Positions 12,601 to 25,450 of a stretch of DNA of 64,000 nt are shown here, one piece after another. Positions within the stretch are counted from its first letter, which is position 1, and every line of letters starts with the position of its first letter. This DNA is from Tetraselmis striata. Its lineage: Eukaryota; Chlorophyta; Chlorodendrophyceae; Chlorodendrales; Chlorodendraceae. The translations under genes were made by a program, and so were the position numbers. The stretch is from positions 51,414-115,413 of the forward strand of contig VCJN01000559.1 of the NCBI GenBank assembly GCA_006384855.1, read 5' to 3'. The notes beneath the pieces are model-generated. The model saw nothing but the letters and a program-made list of their open reading frames with translations, made no database searches and had not been told where the DNA came from.

Positions 12601-15600
12601 TGACTCCGCCAGCGACACGGTGAAGTCCGCGTCCGGCAGAGTGGAAGGCCTTGTCAACGGCAAGCCGTTCTTCGTGGAGCGCGCTGTGACGAGGCAAGCC
12701 CCCGTTGTCCCTGCCGACCCCGATCAACGTCCCTCTTCTCCAGCGATCCCGGGATCCCGCATCCAGGTCGTCGGGCAGGCGGCGGCATCGCTCCCGTAAC
12801 CGCCCCGTCATTCCGCAGAGGAATACAGAAAAAACACTGAGATAATAGCGGATTGTTTCACTGATACTAAACGTCCGTTTCGCTGTTTCGTGTACTTAAG
12901 AAGAGGAAAGCACCGCTGCATTTTGCGCTCGCCATAATTCTTATATATTTTCCATTGTTGATCCCGCGCGAAGAGACAAAAGTTGCACCCACCTTGACAT
13001 TTTAAATTACATCAGGGATTTCACAAAAGCGCACCACAACAAAACTAACAGCAACTATGAAAGGTTGCCAGCTTCACAACCAGGTCCACCTTGACATTTA
13101 TCATAGTATACAACGTGACAACGTACATGGCACGGGTCGATGATGCAAAACGACAATTCACTGTCATTTTGTGACCCGTGAACCCAGTGACGGCTTGAAG
13201 TGTTCATAATGGTTATCTTCTATGTAGTGACGTCACATGTGTTTTTTCATATGATCGAGCGTGCCACTGACCCGACGGTGCCCGTCCCGCGCAGGCGGGC
13301 GTTGACAAAGCTGCACTTTTCCGTTGACGGCGAGGACAAGACGCAGGTGCCGGCCAGCCCCAGCGCCCCTGTCACGCATAGCGATGTATTCCAGTCCGAA
13401 AAATAGTGAACTGTCAACGTGGAATTGTCGTTCCGATGTCGAGTTCCGACGTCGAGTCGTCGATGGGGTGCCCGTACATATTCCGTGACTCCGTGGTGTA
13501 TTCCAATTAAATCGAGATTTTCGGTCTTCACGAAGGGGAGGGGCGTGGGGTCAAAACCAGTATCACGGCGACCTCGTCAACTCGCGGTGGCAATAGCTAC
13601 CGCCCCCGTATTAATTCCTGCATATGCGCGACGTTTTGTTGCGGACGCCTCCCATAAGCATGCTTTGAATTGCCTATGTACCATTGTTTTTTGCCCTTCC
13701 TGAAGAGAGAGGTCCTGTGAGAGGTCCTGAAGAGATGGCCCGAGAGGGGGAGAGGGAGAGAGAATGTACCTGGAAACATATCAGTCTCAGAGCACGCCGC
13801 GAGTTACGCACGGAACCTCGAGGTCGACGCGCTTGCGCAAAACAGCTCTCGCATGCTTTTTGTGGCCGCCCGTACGCCCAATTAAGTTCTGCACTATGTA
13901 CTGATCCGCGCGCCGGCTGGCGTCGCGGCAGGCGGACTCGCGCATGACGCAGGCCCTGATCGACCAGGAGCTGGGGACGCCCCTGCTGATGCGCACCGCC
14001 TTCTTCAACCAGAACGCGGCGGCGCTGCTGCTGGACGCGGGGGATAAGGAGTTCAAGGCGGAGCTGGCCAAGGTGGTGGACCTCGACATCTGGGAGGCCG
14101 CCAAGGAGCGGGCGGCCGACATGCTGAAGGCACCGCCATGCGCTCCCGCCGCGCTCCCGCCGCGCCACGCCGGCCGCTGCTGCATCGACCTAGGCGCATA
14201 TGACCGCGGCTTCATGATCCGCAGCTTCACGTGCCGCTTCGACTTGCGCGGCCCCATACACATCCCGTACAGTGTCGTAGTGACATCGACGTTAATATTT
14301 GCGTACGGGTGCCGGCGCGGTAATAAGTAGTAGAAGAGTACTACTTATAAGAAGAAGAATAAGTACAAGAGCACTGCGAATATGAGCCCGCCCTACCTGT
14401 CAGAGATCAAATGTAGACGAAAATACAACGAAACCACAGGGAATGTTCTTCCAGGGTGCATGCCAGCCCATACATAGCAAGGGTTATTCTTATGTGGGTG
14501 TGCGTCGGCATCCGGCAGAGACTCCCGACAGAGTCCAAGCTATCGGTCACTGAATTGTCCCGCAGCGTTTCTGTAGATTTTCATTCGCCCGTGACAGTCA
14601 GGAAATCGTCACAGCGTTATGGTTACTGCTAATACCGATCTCATTATACCCCGCGCAGAATGATCGCGATGACTCGTCTTATCCGTACCTGACGGCCGGG
14701 CACTCGTTGCCTCCCTGCCGTGTAGCGTTTGTCCACAAGTTTCAGTATGGCTGCAGATGATGGCGCTGTATGGCCCTCCTTTATAGAGGCGCAGTATGCC
14801 AGCACACGCGGAAGCGCTAGCAGTCTTGGTCAAGTGGCGCCGATGGGCATCTAGCAGCCTCCATAGTAGCCAACCACGTGGGCGAGGTACCGGTGTGTTG
14901 ACCGGGAAAGAGGTTTCGTTGATTTGATGCTGCCGGTGTGATATTTCAGGGCAGGAAGCAGTCGATGGCCAACGTGGAGGGACAGCGCAACGCAGCGGCG
15001 AGCATGCTGGGGCGGCTGCGGGATCAGATCGACGAGTCGGCGCAGCGCTACGACGAGTGGGAGGCCGCACACGTGCGGCAGCGGAGGGAGGTGGCCGGCG
15101 AGATGGAGGCGCGCGCAGGGTGCTGCACCCCCCCCTTTCTCCCGCCCACAAACCTCAACCCCAACCCCCGCTGCCTGATACAATGCTGCCTCCCACTCCT
15201 GGGCGAGGGCAATCACAAGTGGCTCCGCCCGGTGACAGGGTGTTTCCACCGGTACGCTTTACACAGCTCCAACACAGACCGCTCCATCAAGTCATCAACA
15301 GTTTAATGCCGTAGTTGTTTGCAATTATGAGAAGCGCTCTTGTATGCCACCGTTGTCCTTAAAACTGTTATTTAGTTACGCTCCGGGAGTCTGCAGCCGA
15401 TTTGCCGCCTCGTGTAACTACAGGTTTTCGGCCAGGCTGAAGCCTGTCCTTGGCTACAGGGCTCCTGGGCCCCCTGAGGGGACTTATCATGAACAAATAA
15501 AGCCTATTATCTAGTATCCATCCTAAACCGCTCCAATTGCCAGAAATTCACTTATTTGCGAGCATTATTAAGCACTTATTTATCATACACACACACACAC

Positions 15601-15612
15601 ACATACACACAC

Positions 15613-15657
<45 letters not shown>

Positions 15658-18600
15658 TAACTATTCGCAACGCCCTCCTGGTTGCTACGCGCAGGGCCCT
15701 AGTAGCTTAAATCTGAACAGCCTAGGAGAGCCCTGATTTGCCCCCGGTAGCAAGTAAGGCGACCCCGTGTATCTGGCCGAGATGGCGCGCGGATCTGACG
15801 CGTGTGCGGCTCGGTGCTTGCAGGGATCTGCTGGGCGCCGTCGCCGCCGCGTTGGATGTGGCGCACGGCCTGGAGCGCTTTGCAGCGGGTGATGAGCGCC
15901 GATTGGGTACCGAGACCGCGAGGGATGCGCAGGAGCCGGGGCGGCAACAGCCGGGCGGCGACGCTGAGGTGCGGGTGGAGCTGTTGCTTGCGGATGGGTG
16001 ACTGTTAGCTATACTCGGCTACCTATTCAAAGCTCGTACAGCACGATATACCGGCACTCGGCTGCCCGTGTACCGGATATATGGCTATATTTTCGGCTGT
16101 CCGCAGATGTATGACATGCTCGGATCTTTTGTGTTGCTTTCAAAATGATGGTGTAGTCGCACGCTTACTTGGCGGAACACCCTAGCCACGCTTGCTTGGG
16201 TTCGCTTAACTCACAAATCTATTATGATGCACATCGGGCACTTCCAAAAGAAAAGAATAGATAATGTGTTGCTAATTTGGCTTTTCTTGAAAGAAAACTG
16301 ACAGATGCGTATTGCGAAGTATTGCGAACAATAGTTTTCGGATAGCACTACGGGTAATGTCATTTTCTTATTGTGTGCTGCCCATAATATATAATGAAAA
16401 AATACATTTTTCAGATTAGATAAAGTTACAGGAATGTGTACCGATGCACAACGATAAAATTACGATTTTTAATCATCAGGCATTCGATGGTATAGCGATT
16501 ATCAACGACGACTATCCTAGGTCGTATCAACTTTCTGCTGTCTGGATAATATCCTGCGCTTATTGTATTATCGCCTGCCGCGATAATATTAATAATAACC
16601 ATCATCATTTGTAGCAGCAGGTGCTCTCGATACGTATGCTCGTTTATATGTAGTCGCTACCGACAAGAATTTATACTACCCGTAGCGACTTGCTACACAT
16701 GAATAATGATATCCCGATCACATTTATTCAGTTCGTTACGTTGGAACTTTTGCAATACAATTATTACTATCAATAACAGGAGAATATAAACAGTCCACGG
16801 ATAATTGCGAATTAGCAGCAAAACACGATTGGAAGACGCTAGAAGGGTGGCAAAACACGGCCACTGCAGGCACCGCCATTTGAAGTTTCTACCACCTACG
16901 CGCTGGTATGTTGTATATTGCGATTGATCGATTACTGCACGGTCTAAAGGTACCGGAATGGTACGAGTACGAGTATTGATTGACCCGTGCAGCGAACTGC
17001 CGATTGGCCACTGGTACGGGTGCTGCGCGACCGCTAACGACTTGTCGGGAATGGTAACCGGAAAATGGCGCGGAACATAAACTCGCATCATACATAGATA
17101 CATATCTTGCCGGTGGCCCCAATCACTCGAAAAATATAGCAGCACTAAAAGCCGGCACATTTGCCAATATATGTATTGTCTAACAAATTGCAGGACCCCC
17201 CTATACACACATAGTAAACCGGAAATGCGCATTTATTTCGCAAATGTGACGCCATTGTGGCGTGTGTTTACGGGTTGCGCCGATGCGTGGCGCTCTGCGA
17301 CTTCATTAGATGGAGAGGGCGAGAGCGCGGATCGCAGAGCTGCGGGCAGAGGAGGCGCAGCTCACCACCGGGTCACGCGACGTGAAGGCGCGGTGCGACG
17401 CGATGGCGCAGCTGCTGCGGGAAGCGGAGGTGCGCCCGGCCAGCCCACACCCTGTCCCTAGCCCTGACAGACGACGCAGTGTATGGAATCGACATGTAGG
17501 CGTACTTTTCATGCTTACGTACCCAAGGATCCGAAATCAGTACGAACTGCCCCTATGCAAAACGGGAAGGCTATAAACCTGGAAAATTGAAAGGGTGAAC
17601 GATACTGTAAACGGCGTAATTGAACTGAACGTGTCGATACCTAAAATTCTACAGGTCGGCAGATTATTTTTCTCTTTTCCTAACATAAACAAATACTACT
17701 CAAACGTATAACGGTTGCGGATTTTAAATGTACGCCTATCTGCCCGGTGCGTACGCTGTGGACCATAGTGTGCAGGAGTATATTGTCAAAGATATGCTGT
17801 CTGATTTCTTACACTAAGATACCCCCCTTCATCTATTCTTGTTTGTGTGCACGGGGTGCTCTATGCCGTTGCTGCTGATCGCATTGCGGTCGCATTGGTT
17901 GTATTCCTCAGCTCTATCAGCTCATCTGCTGAGGCATCCGCTCCATCGCATCAGTGACATTCGTTGTCGGCGGTGGCAGATTCTGGCGGCGCAGAAGAAG
18001 GGCGCCGCACACATTGCCGAGGGGCAGCTGGAGGAGTACGCCGCCATGAAAGGTGCGGCCCGCAGGCATGAGTCCCGCTGCGGAGTGTCGTGCCCTGACA
18101 ATCCTGCCGCTGCGTACTGGCCGAGGTCACCAAATAGTAGAGGGGCAGCGTTGGCTGAGTTTGTGACGTGCCGTGCCGCCCGCGCCGACCTTGCCCCTCA
18201 GCAGCTGCTCCGGTGCGCAGCGGGGGCGAGGCGGCTCTCGGCCACAGCCATCAGAGCGGCGACAACCTGGTGTGCGACCGCTGCCTCCAGACCATCAGCG
18301 CGCCGCAGTTTGAAGCGAACTACGCCAGGCTGGAGGTGACAGCCAACCTTAAGACCCCTTAATGAGACAACTTGAATACAAACAGCTTGAAACGCGGCCG
18401 CTCAAGTAATAATATATGCAGAACAGTGTATCTACGCGATGTTAGCTGTTCATTGTTGATTGCCCGGTACTCATTCGATGTGTGCTGCATTGTCGTAGAC
18501 ACCAACATCTCTTAAAAGTATATTCGCATCTTAGGATTGCATGCAGTGGTAGCCCTATCGAGTAAATTTGCTCACGCAGAAAGGGGCAACAACGACAACA

Positions 18601-21600
18601 CGCGCCATCATTTTCATGTTATGATTTGGGCCGCCGCACCTCCGCTTTGCCTTTTATAATATCAAGTTGAGGTGCTGTTTGCTGGTTCCGCCAGGCGGAG
18701 CTTCATGCCGCCTGGGACAACAGCGACGCGGCGGCCGATGAAGCGGCGCGCCTGCGCGAGTCCGCCTCCCGTCTCGGCGGTCAGCTCGATGCGTTGGGAC
18801 GCCGCCTGGACGAGGTGCGCCGCATCGGGCAAGCCGCGCATGACGACCTGCGGCGAGCGCAAGACCAGCAGCTGCATCGCGCCGTCACTGAGGAAAGGTG
18901 AGGTCCGATGTCTTGTATGCGCATACCCCAGCGCCGAAGTCGTGCCGTAACGTGGACCAGTACTCGGCGCGGCGATGTTGGAATGGCCTGGTACGGAATT
19001 ATATCTGAAAACTGAATCAGCGCTCAACGGCGGGGCTCGCTGTGTCGTCGTCTCTTCGTCTCGCGGTCGTCCGGCGTCTTGCTGTTTCCGACTCCGCAAG
19101 TGGTTCCAAACCAGAAAATGATAAACTCGTGCACGGCAGCCCGACGGGGTCCTTTCTGCTGTGGAAATGTGCAGTTAGCCTATAATGAATATCGGCAGCA
19201 TAACTCGCATGTACATCGTAATAAGTATTCTCGTCGCGTATGGGCAGTCGTCGCCAGCCGATGATGCTGAGCGGTCGTCTTGCTCATTTTCGTGCTTACT
19301 GCTCATTCGAAACGACGATATATTCGTGTATAGATAGAGCGACTAAAACGATAATACGGTAGCCGCGCCACAACATATTCCAACACGCGGCCGCACCGCA
19401 TAGCATATTATTTTGCTGAAAGTGCGAGTAGTCGCCCCGCGCTGTTTGCTGTGTCGCTAGTTTTCTCAGTGACGCAAATGGTCCGAAACCAAAACCGACA
19501 CACTGACGACGACGCACGGCCGTGTTGGCGAGCTTTTAGTACTATTTTGCCATCCGCTCGGCCCACCGCAGTCCTGGCTGTGTTTCGGAAAATGCGAGAC
19601 CCGTGCACGGCGACATCGGCTTTGTTGTTCCGCAACGATGGATGCTATATTCTCGACGTGCGCCTCGACAATAAGAGGGCTCCGCCCGCCTGGGATTAAT
19701 TGATTAAATACGTTTGAATAGTTTTGGCGGGTTTTGGCTTAGAGCTTCGCCATACGGGCGCAGTTTACCTTTGTCACTGTACCGCGCTCCTGTTATCTGG
19801 GTCGGGCGTCCGGAACCAATCATCACCGCGCTTCGCACCCTTAAATTGACAACTCGGAAACTGTTGGATTTGGGGATATCGCAGCAGCTTGTCTATTTCT
19901 AGCAAAGGGCAAGAGATGGGTGCTAATAGTGCTTCCGCTCTTTCGGAACGTATATTATTCTGACATGTGCTGCACTGTCATACATTGAGAGGAGCATCAA
20001 TGCTGAACATGATGATCGCCGCCATTGCGGGTGATGCGCCGGCGCAGGGAGGCCGCCAAGGCCGCAGGGCTTCAGAGCTCGTGCCAGGATATGTCGGCCC
20101 AGATGCGCCGCGCTATCGGCAGCATCACTGCCGCGCTGCAGGACGGCCAGCATGCGGCGGGGCTGGAAGGTGTGATGCTGTCGCTGAGAGTGCCCCGCTT
20201 CACTGTACCCATCCCCTCAACCTTCCAGCCCAGATTGGGAGGTTTTTTTCCCGCTGATGACAAAACGTTTTCGTCCCGCTGATGACAAACGTTTTCGTCC
20301 CCCTGATGACAGCCTGAGCATTGAATATTACATAAGTATATTTTCTACAGTAGAATTGCGGCTACCCGTAAGCTTTCGGAGGCCGACATATACTATAGCT
20401 AAATTTATTCGACAGCAAGTGACTTTTCTTTAAGGGAAATGTTATTTGTATCCACTGGATACGGCTCCTACATGTATATCCACGCCCCAAGAGGTCGAAA
20501 TGTGCATCTTTTTAATGATATATTGAAGTGAATGTCGCCTCTCACAAGCTGCAGCTGCACGCTCGGGTATGCGATGTGACAGACCTGGGTTGAGCAGATC
20601 GGCCCCGAGGGTGGCCTGTCACTGAGGGTGGTTGAACAATTATGTTTTCAATCTTTTTGGGGTCGATTTCATGTCGGAACTTTAGGGCTTAGGCTTAGGT
20701 ATTCAGGGTTTATGTACAGCGTTTTAGGTTTTGGGCACGGATTTCTGGGTTGTGACTTGAGTGTCCACGTTTATTGTGTGGGTTTTAGGGTTTAGGTTGT
20801 GGACGCATGTAATACTGGCTCTAGTGGAGCCATACAACTGATATGGAGCCATATAACTAGCGCGTAGTAAGTGGCAAGAACGTTGAAATTGCGGGGCCTG
20901 CCCTAGCCGTGTTTTGCCACCCTTGTAGCGGTACTTTCCAAATACATTCTGCAATACCCAACACTACCATATTATGAGTACCAGTAACTACGGAATGGGC
21001 CGCGGGCCGCTTTTATTAACAGCTGATTCTGTAGTTGATCTAGTACTGCTTTGGTAGGGTACAGGTACGAGTATATCATGGATTCATGGCATATTTCGCA
21101 GTATATATTGAAAACAATATGTTGGAGATACGCGGCAGACGACAATATACTCGCAGGATATTATCCATGCACCTGACACCAGACAACTGATACAACCTAG
21201 GATAATCGTCGTTGATAATCGTTGTACTATCGCATGCCTGATGATAATAATCGTGATTTCATCATTGTGCATCGGTACGCATTCCTGTAGCTTTATCAGA
21301 GTTGGAAAAAAATGCGATTTTTTATAATATATGGGCAATACGCAATAAAATTGTCATTAATGGTACCCGTAGTCGCTAATCAATTTGCAATCTGACTTCG
21401 TATCTGTCAATTTTCTTTCAAGAAAAGGCAAATTAGCAACACATTATATGTTCTTTTCTTTTCTTTTCTATTCTTATTGCCTGACCATTCTCCTAATAAT
21501 AGACTGGCGAGTGAGATATCGCAATGCCATGCATGGGTAATGTTGATAGGGGCTTAGGGTTTTCCTAGGTTTTGCGTGCGAAATCTCTCGCTCGTGTCGT

Positions 21601-24600
21601 TTCAGCATGAAACGTCACGTGTTTGCGTTATGCGCCCGCAGACGCAGTGGCTGCTGCCGAGGCCCGCGCGGAGACCGCCCGCGGAGACGACGCTGCGGCG
21701 CTCGATGCGGATCAAGCGCAGCGGCTCCAGCAGGAAGGGCGCCAGCTGTTGATGACGGTGGAGCAGCTGCTGGGGTGGGTGTGCCGCTAATGGCGTGATG
21801 CATTTTGAACTTGCGATGGCGGGGGTGCTTTCATGGCAAAATTGTTTGGGGGGGAGAGGGGGGCATCATACTGACATGCCATGTCATGCCAGGGCATATG
21901 ACCTACCGTTCGTTTTTTTTCCGACAATTTTCGTCTCTGCCTATCCTGCTATTGTACCCGGGTACCATAGTTCCGCTTTGCTACTCAGTAGTCGCTAATC
22001 CACTGCTGAAAGCAGTTTGAGCACGATATCCTTTGCCGCTACCAAGAGATCAACAAAAGCCACCATACATACAATTATAAGCGATGCAAGCTCTCACTGG
22101 CAGCACTCCTCGGCTGAGTCCCGGTGCATGGCTGGGCGATGCCAGAGCCCTGGCGCGGCAGAAGCAGCAGCTTGCGCAGGCGGAGGCCACGAGCAACCCC
22201 TTCCTCATGGAGCTCACGCGCCTGAGGGATCTGTGCCAGGAAACGGAGCGCAACCTCGAGGTACCCCCCCCCCTTCCCCCCTCTTTGCCCCCCTCCCGCA
22301 ACCAATTCCAACCACCAACGGGTGCCGGCGCGGCGATAAAACAACACTGCGAATAATGATAAGAATCCGACATGCCTGTCAGCGGGCAGGGACACGCAGA
22401 CGTAATGTAGCGGAACTGCGGCGAATGTTCCTCCCAGTAGCGCCTAATTTTCTCCAACTTGAGGTCACAAAACGTGTTCTTTTAGGTGGGTGGGCACCCA
22501 CAAATGTCATCTCCCCCCCTGCTCATGGCCCTGTCATTATGGCGCTGCGGCAGTACCTTCACTGCGGCCGTTCCACGAGGGATCACCTCCCCCCCCCCTC
22601 CCCCCTGGCCTGCCCGGCCCGGCCTTCCGGGTCTTATTGTCCGTTGTTGCGGACTAACCCACACGTACGACCTTTTGTCCACGGCGCTGCCGGGCCGGGT
22701 CTTCATGGACAGCACGCACATGCGTGTTCCTCGTAGCCGGTCATCTATTAGTACATGTAGTAATACAGTAGCTCATGCACACGGTCTCCGGACATCTTAT
22801 TAGCCTCAGCCTTGCCGCGTACCTGTACGAGACAGTTGAATTGCTGCGCATCGCGGATGAAATGCTGTAACTTACATAAATAGCATTACTTATGTACATA
22901 GCATAAAATAGCATGGCTTAAGTGCGGGGCGGACATGCTCAACGTAGTTCCCGCTGTACTGGAGCGCGTAGTACAGCATGTAGACAAGAAGCCCTTACTT
23001 CGCGCGGCTAAATTGTATTTGGTAGCAGCCCCGCTACGGCTCTGTTGATGGGATGTCGTGCAACAGGTGAACGCGGCGGAGCTTGCGGCCATCGAGCTGG
23101 AGATCAAGCACCTGAGCGATGCGGACCAAGCCTTCGGGCGGACCGGCATCCCCAACTTTGTGTTGGAGGAGGTGCTGGCGGAACTGCAGGTGACCCGGCC
23201 GGGGGGAGCGGGCTGCCTTCGACCCACATTTGCCCCGGCGCCTTGCCTGACGTTGCACATGCGGGAGGCAGCCGAGGTTGCGTTGACGCCGTCGACCCCC
23301 GGCCCCCTCCGCAGAGTCTGGGCGGCAGCTACCTGGACGGGATGAGCAGCTCCTTTTCGCTGGTACTGTCGCCCACAAAGGCGGGCGCATCGAACAAGCC
23401 GGCCACCGAGCAAATAACAAAGGTGCCGCCATAACGAAGGCCAACACGACTGTGGGTATGACTTTATACATTGATCGCAATTCAGAGGGCGCAATGACCT
23501 TCAAAGTGACACGGCCTTGTTGTGAAGCGCAAAGTACTGGCATCCGTGTTGTCACTGGAGGTGAAGACATTAAGTACTGCCACGCTTGTCCCCTTCACTC
23601 AACAATGCTGTTAAGTACTGCACCGCAACGTCAGCACTTTGTTGCCTACTACATATAATGAATGTCATGCGTGGAAGGGGCTCCGAAACCACACACATCT
23701 TATACTACTGGGGTTATTTCGCGCGGTGGTCCCCACGGCCCACATTCCTCACCGTAGTTTTTTCTCATTCGTGATGCCGACATTACGCCGCGATTCCGGT
23801 GACAGTACTTTTGTATGTTGCGGTGGTGGACGCTGTTTGCCTCGTCACGCGTACAGTGCTCGCGCAATACCCGTCTGGTGCATTCCGGGGGACCGCCACA
23901 CCCGTAATCATTAAATTGGGCTCACGGTCGGAAAAAAAAATAACGAACTCGTTTGCCCCATCGCCGCGTCACTCGGATATTCCGTGGTATAGTCCCTATC
24001 TACATCAGTGCGCGGCGCGGGGGTGCTACTGGTGGGATCTTGCGCATCGTCCGACGAAAAGCCGCGCCGCGGGCGGGTCATACAGGCGTTACGCGTAACG
24101 TTTTTTGGGGGGTTTCTCATTTCGAATTTCCCCCCAAAAACTACTCGTTACGGTTTGTGACGAGTATCCCGGAATGCTCGTCACGCCGGGAAGTGACGCT
24201 GCGGTGACGCCTCAATCTACGTGGCACGTTCTGGTACGAGTATTTAGCGTGACGCGTTACGCAAGCGTCGTCTATCCTTCGACCCTAAAACTGTTGTTTC
24301 CGGATGAATGCAAAATGACAAATACATTTTTCGCCCTCTGCACGGAGGGTCGAAACAATGACGATATATCGTAGTGAGCCCAAAGTGTGTAGTTAAGGGT
24401 CCATACCCTCTTGCTGAACTGATGGCATACCACGGCAGCGGCGGCGTGTCTGCGTCGCCAATGTGAGTGGTGACGACACATGGCTGGCGACTCCAATGGC
24501 TGACTTGCTCCCTCTTGCTGCTGGTGCACATGCAGCTGGTGCAGATGCGGCTGGCCAGCGGCGAGGTGGTGCACCGGTCCATCCGGCAGCTCAGCGGCGG

Positions 24601-25450
24601 CGAGCGGCGGCGTTTCGCGCTGGCGCTGGGGCTCGGCTTCTCGGAGCTCGCCGCGCGCCGCGGCCGCTTCAGCTGCAACCTGCTGGTGCTGGACGAGGTA
24701 CATGTGCCCGGTGACGACCTCTGTGTGTCCCGTAGAGACACTTTGGGCTCAGGCATGATTCTCGTTTTTACCACCCCCTCCCTGTGTAAAGGGAAATGAT
24801 AGACATTAGTCAGAATTTATAGATTACATCTCAAATACCTTACAACTAACTACAGTCCGCAGGGCCAAAATATGGTACGAAATGTTTTGTACCTTATGTG
24901 CGTGGGAATATTCGATATATATTCGCGTTGTACTCTGTCTTATTTCTCCGTTTTATTATTTTTCCTCTTCGCGTGGGTGCGAAAACGTTATTTATCCGCG
25001 TACCGTTTGTGTGCTTGCGTGCGTTTGTGTGTTAATTTGTACGGTATAAGTAAACAATTTCTCGACGCAATGTGGCAAAATAAGACACCACTTTTGCGAC
25101 GCGTGAAACCCCCAATTAAAATGGAAGTCGGCCCCACGTGGGGAACCCTCGTCCCCGTGGCCGCCGGGGTAACGGGGATACCGGCACTAAATAGCGCCGG
25201 TGTGTCAGTGTATCCGAAGCGGCAACCCCACTGACGACGCCTGTTTGTCATTCGCCAATACCAGGTGCTGCAGCACTTGGACAACCAAGGCTGCGCTGCC
25301 GTGGCGACAATTCTGCGCTCCATGTCGCAAGACAGCATCCTCCTGATTGGACAGGACAACACCTTCGCCACCGAGAGCTTTGACGCCATCGACGTAGTGA
25401 CCAAAGAGGGGGGTTGCTCTAGCGTTAGCTCAAGGGGCAGTAAAGTGTAA
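6659..25450 (+). CDS. fused SbcD-type nuclease and SbcC/Rad50-type ATPase, 25 exons, 1,246 aa
   Basis: Exons: 6659-7073, 7172-7284, 7473-7661, 7814-7963, 8595-8762, 8907-8993, 9506-9643, 10880-10984, 11839-12011, 12535-12693, 13295-13346, 13932-14129, 14950-15119, 15824-15968, 17310-17429, 17980-18052, 18202-18335, 18695-18897, 20048-20169, 21642-21774, 22146-22260, 23067-23189, 23315-23422, 24536-24697, 25265-25450. Every phase matches and the sum is 3,741 nt. Residues 98-420 form a calcineurin-like phosphoesterase with all metal-site motifs: SDLH (106-108), GDFWHH (139-144), GNHD (172-175), AH (236), GHYH (268-271). Residues 421-1246 form the ATPase: Walker A SNGAGKT (K479), coiled coils, a zinc-hook CDRC (843-846), ABC signature LSGGE (1150-1154), Walker B LLVLDE (to 1185). 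SbcCD/Mre11-Rad50 process DNA ends and hairpins. Residues 1-40 are Arg-rich and acid-free, suggesting plastid or mitochondrial targeting. Introns 4, 7, 10 and 12 use GC donors. Exons in the coiled coil may be missed. Confidence 0.85.
9905..10460 (+). repeat. CT-rich tract with four interspersed unique-sequence units (intron 7 of the SbcD-SbcC gene)
   Basis: Long CT/CCCTCT runs alternate with a ~40-60 nt unit built on TGATCATCAACACCTGTCTA, starting near 9955, 10073, 10235 and 10430. It is a compound minisatellite made of pyrimidine-rich spacer plus unique core, on the sense strand of the host gene. Confidence 0.85.
12366..12490 (+). repeat. TATG/TGTG microsatellite in intron 9
   Basis: Imperfect tetranucleotide repeat of the form TATG with TGTGTG interruptions, lying just upstream of exon 10 of the SbcD-SbcC gene. 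The open frames that cross it are artefacts. Confidence 0.85.
13000..13068 (+). repeat. dispersed repeat family R1, partial copy
   Basis: Matches the first ~68 bp of the R1 copies at 377-542 and 27025-27193 with a few substitutions, then diverges. It lies in intron 10 of the SbcD-SbcC gene, in the gene's orientation. Confidence 0.7.
15588..15655 (+). repeat. (CA)n then (TA)n microsatellite in intron 14
   Basis: A CA-rich run followed by about 18 TA units, ending in TTAATTAA. No function is assigned. Confidence 0.9.
16240..16640 (+). repeat. inverted dispersed repeat R3, left copy (intron 14)
   Basis: Shares, in reverse orientation, several words with 21120-21480: GTGTTGCTAATTTG, TTTTCTTGAAAGAAAA, the CCTAGG-centred segment near 16516 and the GATAATATCCTGCG segment near 16543. 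The two arms lie in introns 14 and 19 of the same gene, about 4.5 kb apart, and are diverged. The sequence just left of it (16060-16135) belongs to another shared repeat also seen near 47818-47910 and, inverted, near 49025-49095. Confidence 0.6.
20254..20312 (+). repeat. short tandem repeat in intron 19
   Basis: The word CTGATGACAAACGTTTTCGT occurs in two and a half slightly varied tandem copies just downstream of exon 19 of the SbcD-SbcC gene. Confidence 0.75.
20640..20805 (+). repeat. degenerate telomere-like tract (TTTAGGG type), intron 19
   Basis: Scattered words such as TTTAGGGCTTAGG, TTTTAGGTTTTGGG and TTTTAGGGTTTAGG stand among diverged sequence. These resemble plant/green-algal telomere units but are strongly decayed, so this is an old interstitial telomere-like tract or chance G/T-rich sequence. 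Confidence 0.45.
21120..21480 (-). repeat. inverted dispersed repeat R3, right copy (intron 19)
   Basis: Reverse-complement partner of 16240-16640; see that entry for the shared words. It ends in a TTTTC-rich tract near 21453-21472. Confidence 0.6.

Noticed and set aside
12203..12799. 198-codon plus-strand ORF as a separate gene
   Set aside because: Its first half is microsatellite, and only its end (12535-12693) is coding, as exon 10 of the SbcD-SbcC gene.
6659..25450. Bacterial contamination or recent bacterial insert as the source of the SbcD/SbcC genes
   Set aside because: Twenty-four introns with matching phases and splice signals split the coding sequence, so it is a long-resident eukaryotic gene.
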